Below, one piece after another: positions 20,977-29,159 of a DNA stretch of 64,000 bases. This DNA comes from Rhodopirellula halodulae (GTDB lineage: Bacteria > Planctomycetota > Planctomycetia > Pirellulales > Pirellulaceae). Made by a program: the position numbers and the translations under genes. The notes beneath the pieces are model-generated. The model made no database searches, was not told the DNA's origin, and worked only from the letters and a program-made list of their open reading frames with translations. Where the stretch lies: positions 485,023 to 549,022 of the forward strand of contig NZ_JAJKFV010000011.1 in NCBI RefSeq assembly GCF_020966775.1, in the 5' to 3' direction. Numbering within the stretch: position 1 is the first letter of the stretch; every line of letters starts with the position of its first letter.

Positions 20977-21462
20977 TTATCGCGCCGCGAAACGTGAGAG
21001 GCCATCTTCAAATAATTCGCGAGACATTCCGTCCTCAACGAACACGCTGGTCACCCCCAACGAGCCCACCTCGCGGATGTTTCGCATCTCATCGTCAAAA
21101 AACAGCATCTGATCGAACGCCACTCCACTTTCGCGGCTCAACGCATCGAAATGCTTTCGCTTTGACGACGGGTAGATCTCGGCATGACGAAACCGAGAAG
21201 TGATTCCCAACATTTCCACCAATTCGCGAGCCCACGGAGGACGCTCCGTCCGTGACGCGAGCGCCATTGGCACATTGTGCTCATCACAACGGTCCAAGAT
21301 GGCGTGAACATCGTCGTACAAACGAATGTGTCGATCGCCTCGATCCAGCAACCGCGTATCCGATCGACGAAAGGGCGGCGTCAAGCAATCGCACCAAGTG
21401 CCACCACAATCCCACAGCGTGAAATCGAGGTCGAAGACAATCAAACCAGGCAGCGTTTTCAT
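20977..21462 (-). CDS. HAD-superfamily magnesium-dependent phosphatase-1 (MDP-1 type)
   Basis: 161 residues. The catalytic motif is FDLDFTLWDC (nucleophile Asp and acid/base Asp two residues on), diagnostic for the MDP-1 branch of HAD phosphatases (usual form DLDYTLW). Later motifs are present: MALASRTERP (motif II Ser/Thr), SSKRKHFDAL (Lys) and MLFFDDEMRNI (motif III acids). In eukaryotes MDP-1 acts on sugar phosphates or fructosamine-linked phosphates; the bacterial role is unclear. The gene begins 11 bases after the ArsC-like gene, so both lie in one transcript. Confidence 0.85.
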   Translation of the reverse strand: MKTLPGLIVFDLDFTLWDCGGTWCDCLTPPFRRSDTRLLDRGDRHIRLYDDVHAILDRCDEHNVPMALASRTERPPWARELVEMLGITSRFRHAEIYPSSKRKHFDALSRESGVAFDQMLFFDDEMRNIREVGSLGVTSVFVEDGMSRELFEDGLSRFAAR

Positions 21463-21473
21463 TGTCCGCCAAC

Positions 21474-21824
21474 CTACGCGTCCAAAATCTCAGCGATGTT
21501 CTCGGTCGGACGCCCAATGGCGGCTTTGCCGTTGTGGATCACGATGGGCCGCTCGATCAGCTTGGGATGCTCCAACATGGTGGCGATCCATTCTTGCTTG
21601 GTCAGCTTCTTCTCGCCCAGACCAAGCTCTTTGTAGAGAGCTTCTTTCTTCCGCACCAATGCTTCAGCAGGCACATTCAATAGCTTGATGATCTCCGTCA
21701 ACTCTTTCTTTGTCGGCGGGGTTTCCAAGTATTTGATGACTTCCGCTTCCACGCCGCGATCCTGCAACAACTGCAACGCTTGACGTGATTTGGTGCATCG
21801 TGGGTTGTGATAGATCTTGGTCAT
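21474..21824 (-). CDS. arsC: ArsC/YffB-family glutaredoxin-type reductase
   Basis: 116 residues from ATG 21824; a longer frame to 21914 adds an unrelated hydrophobic extension. The sequence MTKIYHNPRCTKSRQAL carries the catalytic Cys10, and the C-terminal signature RPIVIHNGKAAIGRPTENI has the arginines that bind the oxyanion in glutaredoxin-coupled arsenate reductases. KKELTEIIKLL and VRKKEALYKELG are also family-typical. It could reduce arsenate using glutathione/glutaredoxin, although many members (YffB, Spx-like) have no arsenate role, and no ars pump or regulator is adjacent. It sits between an NAD(P)-binding protein gene and an MDP-1 phosphatase gene. Confidence 0.82.
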   Translation of the reverse strand: MTKIYHNPRCTKSRQALQLLQDRGVEAEVIKYLETPPTKKELTEIIKLLNVPAEALVRKKEALYKELGLGEKKLTKQEWIATMLEHPKLIERPIVIHNGKAAIGRPTENIAEILDA

Positions 21825-21910
21825 CGCTGGTGAAAAACAGGGCGGAACGAATAGGACAGAAACACATGTCAAAAGGTGGAAGCACATCAGAAACGCTGAC
21901 TTCCAAGTCA

Positions 21911-22642
21911 TCAATCCCGGTCATACAGCACCGGTGTCTGGGAACGCCATGCAGCCCATGTCTTGTCATCAGTGATCAGTTCCGCGATGAAGTGAGCAAC
22001 ATTCCGGCGACTGGACCTGCCGGAGTTGAATAGTGGACTTCGTATCGGTGACGGTTCTAATCGATATTCAGTCACCCGCTCCGGATCATGCAGTGTGTCA
22101 GGACGCACCGTCGCCCAGTGGATCAACGGATCGTCATCACCAATTTCCGTTTGCAAAACCTTCGCGGCAAGCTCATTGTCGACGTGAGGCGGAACCAACG
22201 TTCGCAGCATTCCAAACGCGGCGCGTTCCGCGAGTGTGCGTTTTTCATTCAAATTTGCATTGCGAACACCGGACGAACTCATCAGCACGAATCGAACCGG
22301 TGACTCGGGACGAAGCTCGCGGACCGTCTGACACAAACGCCGCACCGCGTCGGTAACCAGACGACGTGGATGACCGTACATGCCGCGAAACGTCAGGTTG
22401 TGTCCCAGGCACGATGCAATGGCATCGCAACCTTGAACATGGTCTCGCAATCGTTCGGCCGGCAGATCCAGCAAACTGCCTTTAACGATCGTGCAACGAC
22501 TCTCGTCGAAGTCACCAAGACGCTCTCGAAGACGCTCGACCGAACGCACCACCGTGACCACTCGATGTCCGCGTGAAAGCAATTCCCCCAGGAGCAGGTG
22601 CCCCGTGTTGCCGGTGCCTCCCGCGACAAAAACTTGCGCCAT
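21911..22642 (-). CDS. NmrA/atypical SDR family NAD(P)-binding protein
   Basis: 243 residues. The N-terminal Rossmann signature is VFVAGGTGNTGHLLLGELL, followed by VTVVRS (NADP phosphate-binding arginine) and CDAIASCLGHN. There is no clear YxxxK catalytic pair (VLMSSSGVRN in place of the Ser region), so this belongs to the atypical short-chain dehydrogenases such as NmrA/BVR-B-like proteins, which reduce quinones or flavins or simply sense NADPH. It is first in a minus-strand cluster with the ArsC-like and MDP-1 genes. Confidence 0.82.
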   Translation of the reverse strand: MAQVFVAGGTGNTGHLLLGELLSRGHRVVTVVRSVERLRERLGDFDESRCTIVKGSLLDLPAERLRDHVQGCDAIASCLGHNLTFRGMYGHPRRLVTDAVRRLCQTVRELRPESPVRFVLMSSSGVRNANLNEKRTLAERAAFGMLRTLVPPHVDNELAAKVLQTEIGDDDPLIHWATVRPDTLHDPERVTEYRLEPSPIRSPLFNSGRSSRRNVAHFIAELITDDKTWAAWRSQTPVLYDRD

Positions 22643-22721
22643 CGATACGCCGTGTTGAAAGTGGTTGAAAACAGAATGTGAACTGGACAGAAAGAATGTG
22701 AGCTGGATAGGAAACGATGAC

Positions 22722-24563
22722 TCAACGAGTCAATGTGGGCTCGATCCAGACACCCCAATCTCCGCCCAGCCCGTTTCCACCGTCGGTCACCTTCAACGTC
22801 AAGACTTTCACCTTCGATACATCCAAATCAAGGGTCTTGCCATGACCCGCCGTGACGCGTTTCGCGGCCCAAAGAGATTGACCGTCACCGAGAATCTGAA
22901 AGTCCACTTGCCCAAACCGATCGCCTTGAACACCACACCGGCCTTTCAATCGTTTCCATTGGCGACCCAGTTCATAAACATGCTTCGCGGGAGCATGAGC
23001 GTAGATTCCGCGAGCAAAGTAGTCGCCGCCCAGGGACAGCAGACGCTCCTTCGCGGGAACCGAGTCATAAGTCGGTTGCAGCCAGCCGACTTCCGCTTGT
23101 TTGGGAAGCAAAACAGATAGCGGCATGGAAGAGACATCGCCGGCAACCTCTTTCGCAGCCACACTCAATGGGCGAGGAGAACCCGTCGAGGACGCCGACT
23201 GAAAACGATCCAAGACTTTCCGGCCGATATTGATCAGTCCCGCATCTTCCCCCGCAATGTCTTGCAAGCGTGCCTCCGCCAACGCCAGATCGTCTGTTCG
23301 AAGTGCGTCGATCATGGGTTGCAACTGCAGTTCCATCCGAGCAATCGACAGATCAGGTCGGCCTTCGCGATCGATGTCATACCTCACCGACCGACTGCTG
23401 GTGGTTCCGTTGACATGGCAGGCGACAATGCGAAGCTCACCGGAGACGTTTGTCCCCAATGGACCGCTGCGAAAGGCGAATCGGCCTTGGCTCGACGGGA
23501 CGGTCGATGCCGTGGTCGCGTCGTAGTCACCACCTCCATCAGGATCGAAATAAGCAATGACCGCATGCGTCGGAATGTTGCTTCGAACAACACCGGATAC
23601 CTGAATGGAATTCGAATCGCTGGCATGGACAGAAAGTTGTTTAAAATCGGTGCTGACACGTTGGTGAACGGACTTGGGAACTTGCCGATTGAACACCGGA
23701 TGTGCCGCCAAACGAAACGCATGAGCCTGAGTAAGGAACGTGCCTTTTCCTTCGCCACGCAATTGCTGTGCGTACGTGCGATTGCCTGATCCCATCAACG
23801 CCGTTCCACGCTGAGCTTCGTCGGGACGTTGACGACAATGTGGAAGCGACAATGCGTGGCCCAATTCATGAATCACGCCGCCGATGAAGATCGAGTTATG
23901 ACGACCAATCGTGATGCGGCCGTACTCAGCATCCGTGAGCGGCGTGGCATCTCGAAACCGTTTCGGATCCAGGATCTCGGAATCACACTGCCATGCCGTC
24001 CCCGACAAGTGAGTTCCGCCACCGTAGTAGGGACTGTGGTGAGAGATCTTGCTGGCCACCGGATCGTAGTCCATCAAATTGCAAAACAACAGCAACACGG
24101 AAGCGTCCGCGTCGATGCCTCGTTGGCGAAGCACGGGAACGACTTCGTCGCGGATCCGCTGACCATCCGGTGAATGGTAGTCCGACTCATGTCCTACAAC
24201 ATCGATGACCTCCACTTGCCCGCGAGCATCTCGCAGGACATGCATCGATCGATTTGGAAATCCGTGGCGTTTCAGTTCGGATTCATAGAACTTCGCCGTT
24301 TCTTCAACAATTCGGCGAATGCGTCCGACGTGTTTGGCCGCCGGCAATCGGCCCTGAGGCGTGAAGTAAACCACCACCACTCGCCCGGGTGATTCAATTC
24401 GATCCGTTTGAATGGATTGGCTGATGAGCTTTCGAGCAGCGGTCACCGCCGAAGAAGATGCCTGCATTCGCACGTCGGCTGTGGCTTGAGCCACCAATCG
24501 CGGAGTGCCACAAAACGCAGCCAACGCGGCAAAGACAAGGACGAGACGACAGCTACTCTGCAT
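22722..24563 (-). CDS. Exported zinc metalloprotease-like protein with C-terminal NPCBM domain
   Basis: 613 residues with a signal peptide (LVLVFAALAAFCGTPRLVAQ). Around residues 230-250 is the extended zinc-binding motif HELGHALSLPHC (HExxHxxxxxH), and the Met-turn-like segment GTALMGSGNRTYA follows, as in metzincins. The last 150 residues (PLSVLLPKQAEVGWLQPTYDS to WGVWIEPTL) form an NPCBM/GH98-type carbohydrate-binding module, with the typical YFARGIYAHAPAKHVYEL pattern. The middle has a beta-rich linker (SGVVRSNIPTHAVIAYFDPDGGGDYD). It probably degrades extracellular glycoproteins or is anchored to polysaccharide. The enzyme class is inferred from motifs; no close family was recognised for the middle. 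Confidence 0.8.
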   Translation of the reverse strand: MQSSCRLVLVFAALAAFCGTPRLVAQATADVRMQASSSAVTAARKLISQSIQTDRIESPGRVVVVYFTPQGRLPAAKHVGRIRRIVEETAKFYESELKRHGFPNRSMHVLRDARGQVEVIDVVGHESDYHSPDGQRIRDEVVPVLRQRGIDADASVLLLFCNLMDYDPVASKISHHSPYYGGGTHLSGTAWQCDSEILDPKRFRDATPLTDAEYGRITIGRHNSIFIGGVIHELGHALSLPHCRQRPDEAQRGTALMGSGNRTYAQQLRGEGKGTFLTQAHAFRLAAHPVFNRQVPKSVHQRVSTDFKQLSVHASDSNSIQVSGVVRSNIPTHAVIAYFDPDGGGDYDATTASTVPSSQGRFAFRSGPLGTNVSGELRIVACHVNGTTSSRSVRYDIDREGRPDLSIARMELQLQPMIDALRTDDLALAEARLQDIAGEDAGLINIGRKVLDRFQSASSTGSPRPLSVAAKEVAGDVSSMPLSVLLPKQAEVGWLQPTYDSVPAKERLLSLGGDYFARGIYAHAPAKHVYELGRQWKRLKGRCGVQGDRFGQVDFQILGDGQSLWAAKRVTAGHGKTLDLDVSKVKVLTLKVTDGGNGLGGDWGVWIEPTLTR

Positions 24564-24647
24564 GGTGAGGCCAAAAACAACGCGGGTCGATCATGATTGG
24601 AACCCATCATGATCGATCACCCGCACCGCGGCCATCAAGGGGCTGCG

Positions 24648-26258
24648 TCACTCACCGTTTGATGCTTCTGATTCCTCGGCGGACTCGGACTCCTCCGCAT
24701 CGGCATCCGTTTCGGTCGACTGCGAATCCGCCGGCTTTGCTTCCTCATCTTTCAATTCCAAGCGATAGGCCATCGCAATCGCTTGGCGGCTGTAGTCGAT
24801 CGATTCGCCCAAAATCCGCGCGGCCTCTTGGCTAGCGTGGAAGCCTTTGCTGTTTTCGCTGGCGATGTAGTCCAATCGCCACATCGCTTTGCGTTGCAAG
24901 TCGCGAATGGGTTCGAGCTGATCTTCGGACGCCCCGTTCTCCTGGACCTCAATGATGGCATCGAGCATTTCCGTCATCGCGGCGGCGGCTCGATCGATCA
25001 AAGCTTTCGTGCGGTCTTGGATCACATCCACCCGTGCTTTGATTTCGTCCTCGGGGACCTTGTGACAAGTTTGACATGCCTTGTTGATGTTCAGCATGGG
25101 ACTGCGAACCCAGTGGCTGCTGACTTTGGTGGCCCCCACTTTTTCAAACGGCATGTGGCAATCGCTACAGCTCACCCCCGCCCGCGCGTGAATGCCTTGG
25201 CTCCACAATTCGAACTCGGGATGCTGAGCCTTGTAGACCTTCGTCCCGGTGGTCTTGTGGACGTAGTCGTAAAACTCGCCGCCGTCCGGGAAGGTGGTCG
25301 AATCCCATTCGGCTTCCAAGTCCTCCATCTTCAGGCCGTTGCTCCACGGATACGTCAAAGTCATTTTGTTCGCACAGTAGTACTCAACGTGACATTGACC
25401 GCAGACGAACGAACGCATCTCCTGTCGCGAGGCCATCGTGTTGGGATCGTAGTTGCCTTTTTTCCCGGCCTCTCGCCACGCTCGCACGCTGGGCAAATGC
25501 GGAACTTCCGCGTCGCTCTTGGCAAGCTTGTCGATTCCCAAAATGAATCCAGGACGTGTGACACGAATCGCCATCGTTTCGGGTTCGTGACAATCGACAC
25601 AAGAAACCGGATGGGCGCCGCCCATGTGAGGATCCCCGGAAGCGACGTCCATTCCGTCCGGCGTCTTTTCGACTTCCGCGTGCACTTCTTCATACTTTTT
25701 GGTGCTAACTTCGCGGAATCCCGCCATCACCGCCTCTTGCTGGAACCCATTGGCGAGTGCTTTTGCATCGGCGTTTTCACCTTCTTTTTCCAAACCAATT
25801 CGGCGATAGGTGGCAACGATCGACGCGTGACAATGCAAGCACGCACCGGATTGCTGCACTTCCGTCACACGCTTGGTGACTTCCTGGTCAGCCAACATGT
25901 GCGCGTGTCCACGAGCCTCTCGGTAGTCGATGCTGAACGCGTAACCATTGAACAATCGTTTCAACCATGGTGACTCTTCCAGCTTGCTCGGCGGCAACGC
26001 GTGATTCCCGCCGTAGTCGGTGTACTCATCATCGACCGTCTTCAGATAGTCCTCGTACTGTTGAGGGAAGTTCAGTCCCCAAGGCTTTGGATCCGTACTG
26101 ACTTCCGTGACCTCCACCACACGAGTGAAAGGAGCCCTCGCTTCTTGCTTGCGTTCAAAGATGTTGACCAGCAAAGCCACCACGCCAAAGGTCGCAAGCG
26201 CCGTCAAGGCTGTCAGCAGCACCAGCCATCCAAAACTGCTCGATCGCGAATTGGACAT
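24648..26258 (-). CDS. nrfA: Ammonia-forming cytochrome c nitrite reductase, catalytic subunit
   Basis: 536 residues; ATG 26258 has an AAAGGTG ribosome site just upstream. One N-terminal membrane helix or signal anchor (WLVLLTALTALATFGVVALLV) precedes five CxxCH motifs: CLHCH, CVDCH, CGQCH, CSDCH, CQTCH. The active-site residues of NrfA are all recognisable: Arg in REARGHAHM, the Glu-Tyr calcium/active-site pair in CHVEYYC, and Lys-Ala-Gln-His in YKAQHPEFELW. The first heme motif is CxxCH where E. coli and Wolinella have CxxCK, so the catalytic heme would have a His ligand, a known NrfA variant. The C-terminus is a long acidic tail. It reduces nitrite to ammonium with six electrons from NrfH. 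Confidence 0.95.
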   Translation of the reverse strand: MSNSRSSSFGWLVLLTALTALATFGVVALLVNIFERKQEARAPFTRVVEVTEVSTDPKPWGLNFPQQYEDYLKTVDDEYTDYGGNHALPPSKLEESPWLKRLFNGYAFSIDYREARGHAHMLADQEVTKRVTEVQQSGACLHCHASIVATYRRIGLEKEGENADAKALANGFQQEAVMAGFREVSTKKYEEVHAEVEKTPDGMDVASGDPHMGGAHPVSCVDCHEPETMAIRVTRPGFILGIDKLAKSDAEVPHLPSVRAWREAGKKGNYDPNTMASRQEMRSFVCGQCHVEYYCANKMTLTYPWSNGLKMEDLEAEWDSTTFPDGGEFYDYVHKTTGTKVYKAQHPEFELWSQGIHARAGVSCSDCHMPFEKVGATKVSSHWVRSPMLNINKACQTCHKVPEDEIKARVDVIQDRTKALIDRAAAAMTEMLDAIIEVQENGASEDQLEPIRDLQRKAMWRLDYIASENSKGFHASQEAARILGESIDYSRQAIAMAYRLELKDEEAKPADSQSTETDADAEESESAEESEASNGE

Positions 26259-26313
26259 CACACACCTTTGCAAGAAAACGTGAAGAGGTTCGAAAAAGAA
26301 ATGAATTCAACAG

Positions 26314-26904
26314 TTAGCGATTGCGTGTCGCGTCGACGCGGCCATGACCGGCATGCCCCACGTCCGAATGACAGTGCACGCAATTTTGCATGTCGCCGTT
26401 GCTTGTCGCTGGCAACATGGAGTGAACGAAGTCTCGGTGACAATCAACGCAAGTGCTCTGTGTCACTCGGCGATTGCGGGCTTTGATTTCGATGGGATCT
26501 GAGTAGCCACCCAATGTGAAGGCCAACGAGTGGAAGAACCCGTTTTCGCCCTTGACCACCCACTTTCCGATTTTGTCATGTGGCAGGTGGCAGTCGTTGC
26601 AAACAGCGACGTGGTGATGCGAACTCTGCTGCCATGAATCCAAATGGGACTGCATCACGTGACAGTTCACACACGTGTTGGGATCGTTGCTGAGATAGCT
26701 CGCCCCTTTGCCATAACCAAACGTGAACGTTCCCAAACCCGCTAACAATCCCAACACGACACAAAACACGGCCACCGCCTTCGGATAGCGGTGTCGCATG
26801 GGTCCAGAGACGGACGTTTGTTCGGCTTCATCGTCGTCGCGAAAAGTGGATTGCATGATTTGCCGTCCGCGAAGAGTGCCATCGAATCGAAGAAAATGAT
26901 TCAT
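26314..26904 (-). CDS. nrfH: NrfH-type tetraheme quinol dehydrogenase
   Basis: 196 residues from ATG 26904; ATG 26856 is an equally possible start and neither has a strong ribosome site. One membrane helix (YPKAVAVFCVVLGLLAGLGTF split at its ends) is followed by four CxxCH motifs: CVNCHVM, CNDCHLP, CVDCH and CVHCH. The Met after the first heme motif (CVNCHVM) matches the unusual distal ligand of NrfH. The protein takes electrons from menaquinol and passes them to NrfA. The gene is directly upstream of nrfA (55 bases), the standard nrfHA order. Together they give dissimilatory nitrite reduction to ammonium or nitrite/NO detoxification. Confidence 0.92.
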   Translation of the reverse strand: MNHFLRFDGTLRGRQIMQSTFRDDDEAEQTSVSGPMRHRYPKAVAVFCVVLGLLAGLGTFTFGYGKGASYLSNDPNTCVNCHVMQSHLDSWQQSSHHHVAVCNDCHLPHDKIGKWVVKGENGFFHSLAFTLGGYSDPIEIKARNRRVTQSTCVDCHRDFVHSMLPATSNGDMQNCVHCHSDVGHAGHGRVDATRNR

Positions 26905-27045
26905 GGTTTGCGTTTCGTCTGACAAGCAGGAATGTAACAACACTCGCCGATGCAATTTCCACCTTGAGCGTGAATTTCCATCACGATTCCGGAAAAGATT
27001 CCCGCAAGCTTTGACGCGGGACTGCTCTGCATCAGAAAAGCGCGC

Positions 27046-27528
27046 TCATTCGCCCACTCTGTGCCCAGAGTCACACTTTCTGTTGACTTGTTGATAACCA
27101 GTGGGCGCACCGAACCATCGGTTGTGCGTGTGAACGTTGTGAGTGACCTCCCCGGTCGGCGATTCCAATTCGAGCCCCGACTCACACCACCCCAAAATGC
27201 CGTCTTGATGGTTCACCGCGTTCATTCCCTGACGGATGCAGCGGTGTGCAAAGAACCAACTGCGGCCGCCCACGGTGCAGGACGCCACGACGCAGCGTTC
27301 GCCAAACTCGGTGGATCGACGTTGAAACTCATCCACCGAAATCGCACCAGGAATTCGTGAGACACTTCGTTCGGCATCCGACCTCGCGTCCACCAAAATC
27401 AACGATGGGTCTCGGGCGCGAATCCGATGTGCCAACTCTTCAGTGCTGATCACGGGGACCCGATGTCCGCCGCCCCATGGAGCGATCCTGTTTAGCCAAA
27501 AGACAAATTGCTTGGAAAGCCATTTCAT
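27046..27528 (-). CDS. Rhodanese-domain protein
   Basis: 160 residues from ATG 27528, preceded by GGTGGAG. The single rhodanese domain spans about residues 25-120 with ISTEELAHRIR, LILVDARSDAERSVSRIPGA and the active-site loop VVASCTVGGRS holding the sulfur-accepting cysteine. Instead of ending after the domain, the chain continues for about 40 residues. Rhodaneses move sulfane sulfur; the loop CTVGGRS resembles that of rhodaneses annotated in thiosulfate or sulfide handling. It is divergent from the MerR-type regulator gene, with 104 bases between the starts, and upstream of nrfHA on the same strand at a 141-base gap. Confidence 0.85.
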   Translation of the reverse strand: MKWLSKQFVFWLNRIAPWGGGHRVPVISTEELAHRIRARDPSLILVDARSDAERSVSRIPGAISVDEFQRRSTEFGERCVVASCTVGGRSWFFAHRCIRQGMNAVNHQDGILGWCESGLELESPTGEVTHNVHTHNRWFGAPTGYQQVNRKCDSGHRVGE

Positions 27529-27603
27529 CGCTTGTTGCTCCACCCATCGAACATCGGCGTTTTGACGTGCAAAATACGCTTCGATTTTCTGGCAATTTTG
27601 CGT

Positions 27604-27634
27604 TTGACTCTCCCCTTGGAGGAGGCCGTAGCAT
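27604..27634 (+). promoter_or_regulatory. MerR-type promoter with 19-bp spacer
   Basis: TTGACT (27604-27609) and TAGCAT (27629-27634) are separated by 19 bases, the over-long spacer typical of promoters opened by MerR-family activators. The spacer holds CTCC-CCTT-GGAG (27612-27623), a short dyad like MerR-family operators. The -10 overlaps the annotated ATG (27633), so transcripts from it would begin near 27641, just at the next in-frame ATG (27642), suggesting leaderless translation or a slightly later start. Alternatively the GGAGGAGG at 27618-27625 serves as a ribosome site for a transcript starting upstream. Confidence 0.65.
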
Positions 27635-28460
27635 GACTGACATGTTCAGCATCGGCGAATTTTCGAAGATTACCGGACTGACGATCAAGTCACTACGGTT
27701 CTATCACGAGCAAGGTGTTTTGAATCCGACCCACGTGGAAGCCGGCAGCGGCTATCGCTACTACTCGGAGTCGCAAATTGATCTTGCTCGGGTGATCGCG
27801 CAACTGCGTGCACTCGAATTCACCGTCGCTGAAGTTCGAAAAATGGTCAGCGAACACGACGATGACGCGGACATCCTGGAACGACTCGCCTCGCAACGAA
27901 GTGCGATCAAGTCGCGAATGAAAAGGGACCGCGAAATCGCTGGGTTGCTTGACCGCATCATCACCCATGAAACCGAGGCCACACGCACGATGAACCAGTC
28001 CACCTATGCCGTCGAAGAAAAAGAATTCGCTCCATGTTTAATCGCCAGCATTCGAATGAAGGGGGCCTACCACGAATGCGGCAAAGGATTCGCGAAAATT
28101 GGCCGCAAGCTGGGACGCTTCATCCAAGGCAAACCGATGTTGCTGCATCACGACAGCGAATACAAAGAACATGACGCGGATTTCGAAGCCTGCATGCCGA
28201 TCAAGAAAGGCGATTCCACGGATGAAATCACGGTCAAAGAACTTCCGGGTGGACGGGCACTCTCGCTGATGCACCTGGGACCGTACGAAGACCTCGGCCG
28301 ATCGTACGAACGCATCATCTCTCACGCCAAAGAACACAACCTTCGCTATCAATCGCCCACTCGAGAGATCTACCACAAGGGTCCTGGGATGATTTTCAAA
28401 GGTAACCCGAAAAAGTATCTGACCGAGATCGTGTTCTTGATCGACAACAAATCTACCTAG
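27633..28460 (+). CDS. MerR-family regulator with GyrI-like effector domain (BmrR type)
   Basis: 275 residues from ATG 27633 (ribosome site GGAGGAGG). N-terminal MerR helix-turn-helix and wing: FSIGEFSKITGLTIKSLRFY, then HEQGVLNPTHVEAGSGYRYY; a dimerisation coiled coil at about 75-125; and a C-terminal GyrI-like/SOUL-fold domain (about 135-275: LIASIRMKGAYHECGKGFAK, GGRALSLMHLGPYEDLGRSYE, with Glu-Tyr residues that could bind cationic drugs). This is the BmrR/Rob architecture of multidrug-sensing activators. The promoter overlapping its own start codon suggests autoregulation. Target genes beyond itself are unknown; the divergent rhodanese gene is a candidate. Confidence 0.9.
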   Translation: MTDMFSIGEFSKITGLTIKSLRFYHEQGVLNPTHVEAGSGYRYYSESQIDLARVIAQLRALEFTVAEVRKMVSEHDDDADILERLASQRSAIKSRMKRDREIAGLLDRIITHETEATRTMNQSTYAVEEKEFAPCLIASIRMKGAYHECGKGFAKIGRKLGRFIQGKPMLLHHDSEYKEHDADFEACMPIKKGDSTDEITVKELPGGRALSLMHLGPYEDLGRSYERIISHAKEHNLRYQSPTREIYHKGPGMIFKGNPKKYLTEIVFLIDNKST

Positions 28461-28465
28461 AGCGG

Positions 28466-28486
28466 ATGATCGACTTGGACGATCAT
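28466..28486 (+). terminator. Weak hairpin after the MerR-type gene
   Basis: Seven-bp stem ATGATCG / CGATCAT with a 7-base loop (28473-28479), starting 5 bases after the stop codon. No T-run follows beyond TT, so termination would be partial and the next gene may be read through. Confidence 0.35.
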
Positions 28487-28535
28487 TTCCTTGGTGAATC
28501 GTCTCTTTGGAACAATCCTGGCCGGACCGGCAATC

Positions 28536-28928
28536 ATGCAAAACGCCATCTCTGATTTTCTATCCTCATCGACCTACGCCGTCGCGGGGGCTTCGGCTCG
28601 TCAGCACAAATACGGCAACAAGGTTTTTCGAGCCCTGCTGGGGTCCGGTCGAACCGCGTTTCCATTGAATCCGGTCACCGAAGAAATCGAAGGCCATCGT
28701 GCGTACCCGCGACTTCAGGATCTTCCGGAAGTCCCGGAGGCGGTGTCGATCATCACACCGCCGGAGGTGACACGGCGGGTTGTTGACGACGCGATCGCGG
28801 CAGGCGTGAAGCATTTATGGATGCAGCCAGGTGCGGAACACGAAGAAGCCAGCCAAGCTGCTCGCGATGCGGGTTTGACCGTCATCGACGACGGCAGCTG
28901 CATTCTTGTGCTTCTCGCCCGCGAATGA
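28536..28928 (+). CDS. CoA-binding protein (YccU-like)
   Basis: 130 residues from ATG 28536. It is a stand-alone CoA-binding Rossmann domain as in YccU and the N-terminus of succinyl-CoA synthetase alpha: YAVAGASARQHKYGNKVFRALLG, FPLNPVTEEIEGHRAYPRLQDLP, AVSIITPPEVTRRVVDDAIAAG split by short loops, and KHLWMQPGAEHEEA. Such proteins bind CoA or acyl-CoA; their cellular role is not settled, though they are often near redox and stress genes. Here it lies between the MerR-type regulator and the first universal stress protein gene. Confidence 0.88.
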   Translation: MQNAISDFLSSSTYAVAGASARQHKYGNKVFRALLGSGRTAFPLNPVTEEIEGHRAYPRLQDLPEVPEAVSIITPPEVTRRVVDDAIAAGVKHLWMQPGAEHEEASQAARDAGLTVIDDGSCILVLLARE

Positions 28929-28957
28929 ACCTTGGTCACCCCCAAAAACGCGCTCCC

Positions 28958-29029
28958 GCGACACACAAAAGCCTCGAGCAATGTGTCGCAATCACGTTGC
29001 AATCCGCTCTGTCGTGCACACCCGCACGC
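28958..29029 (+). promoter_or_regulatory. Candidate upstream activator sites for the first usp gene
   Basis: An 8-bp inverted repeat GCGACACA (28958-28965) / TGTGTCGC (28982-28989), and further on CACACCCGCACGC (29017-29029), which matches CACACACGCACGC (31301-31313) upstream of the second usp gene at 12 of 13 positions. Both lie upstream of sigma-54-like promoters, where an NtrC-type activator would bind. Sequence similarity is observed; the binding role is inference. Confidence 0.45.
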
Positions 29030-29059
29030 AAAGGCACCCAAACACACGACCAATGTGAT

Positions 29060-29075
29060 TGGCATCAGCGTTGCA
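29060..29075 (+). promoter_or_regulatory. Sigma-54 (-24/-12) promoter for the first usp gene
   Basis: TGGCATCAGCGTTGCA matches the sigma-54 consensus TGGCAC-N5-TTGCA with exact GG-to-GC spacing and only the outer C of the -24 box changed. The start of transcription would be near 29086, giving a leader of about 74 bases to the ATG at 29160. A sigma-54 activator is encoded about 3.2 kb away. Confidence 0.75.
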
Positions 29076-29159
29076 TCACTCAAATCCGAGAACGCCGCTG
29101 GGTGCGATCAAGCGACGCCTCTGAGTTTGAGTGATCGCGGTATTTGAGGAGTGAGTGCC

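Noticed and set aside
24783-25973. 396-codon plus-strand open frame
   Set aside because: Antisense to nrfA, whose five heme motifs and active-site residues are complete on the other strand.
27633-28460. Mercury-sensing MerR
   Set aside because: The C-terminal GyrI-like domain and lack of the MerR cysteine triad indicate a BmrR-type drug or small-molecule regulator.
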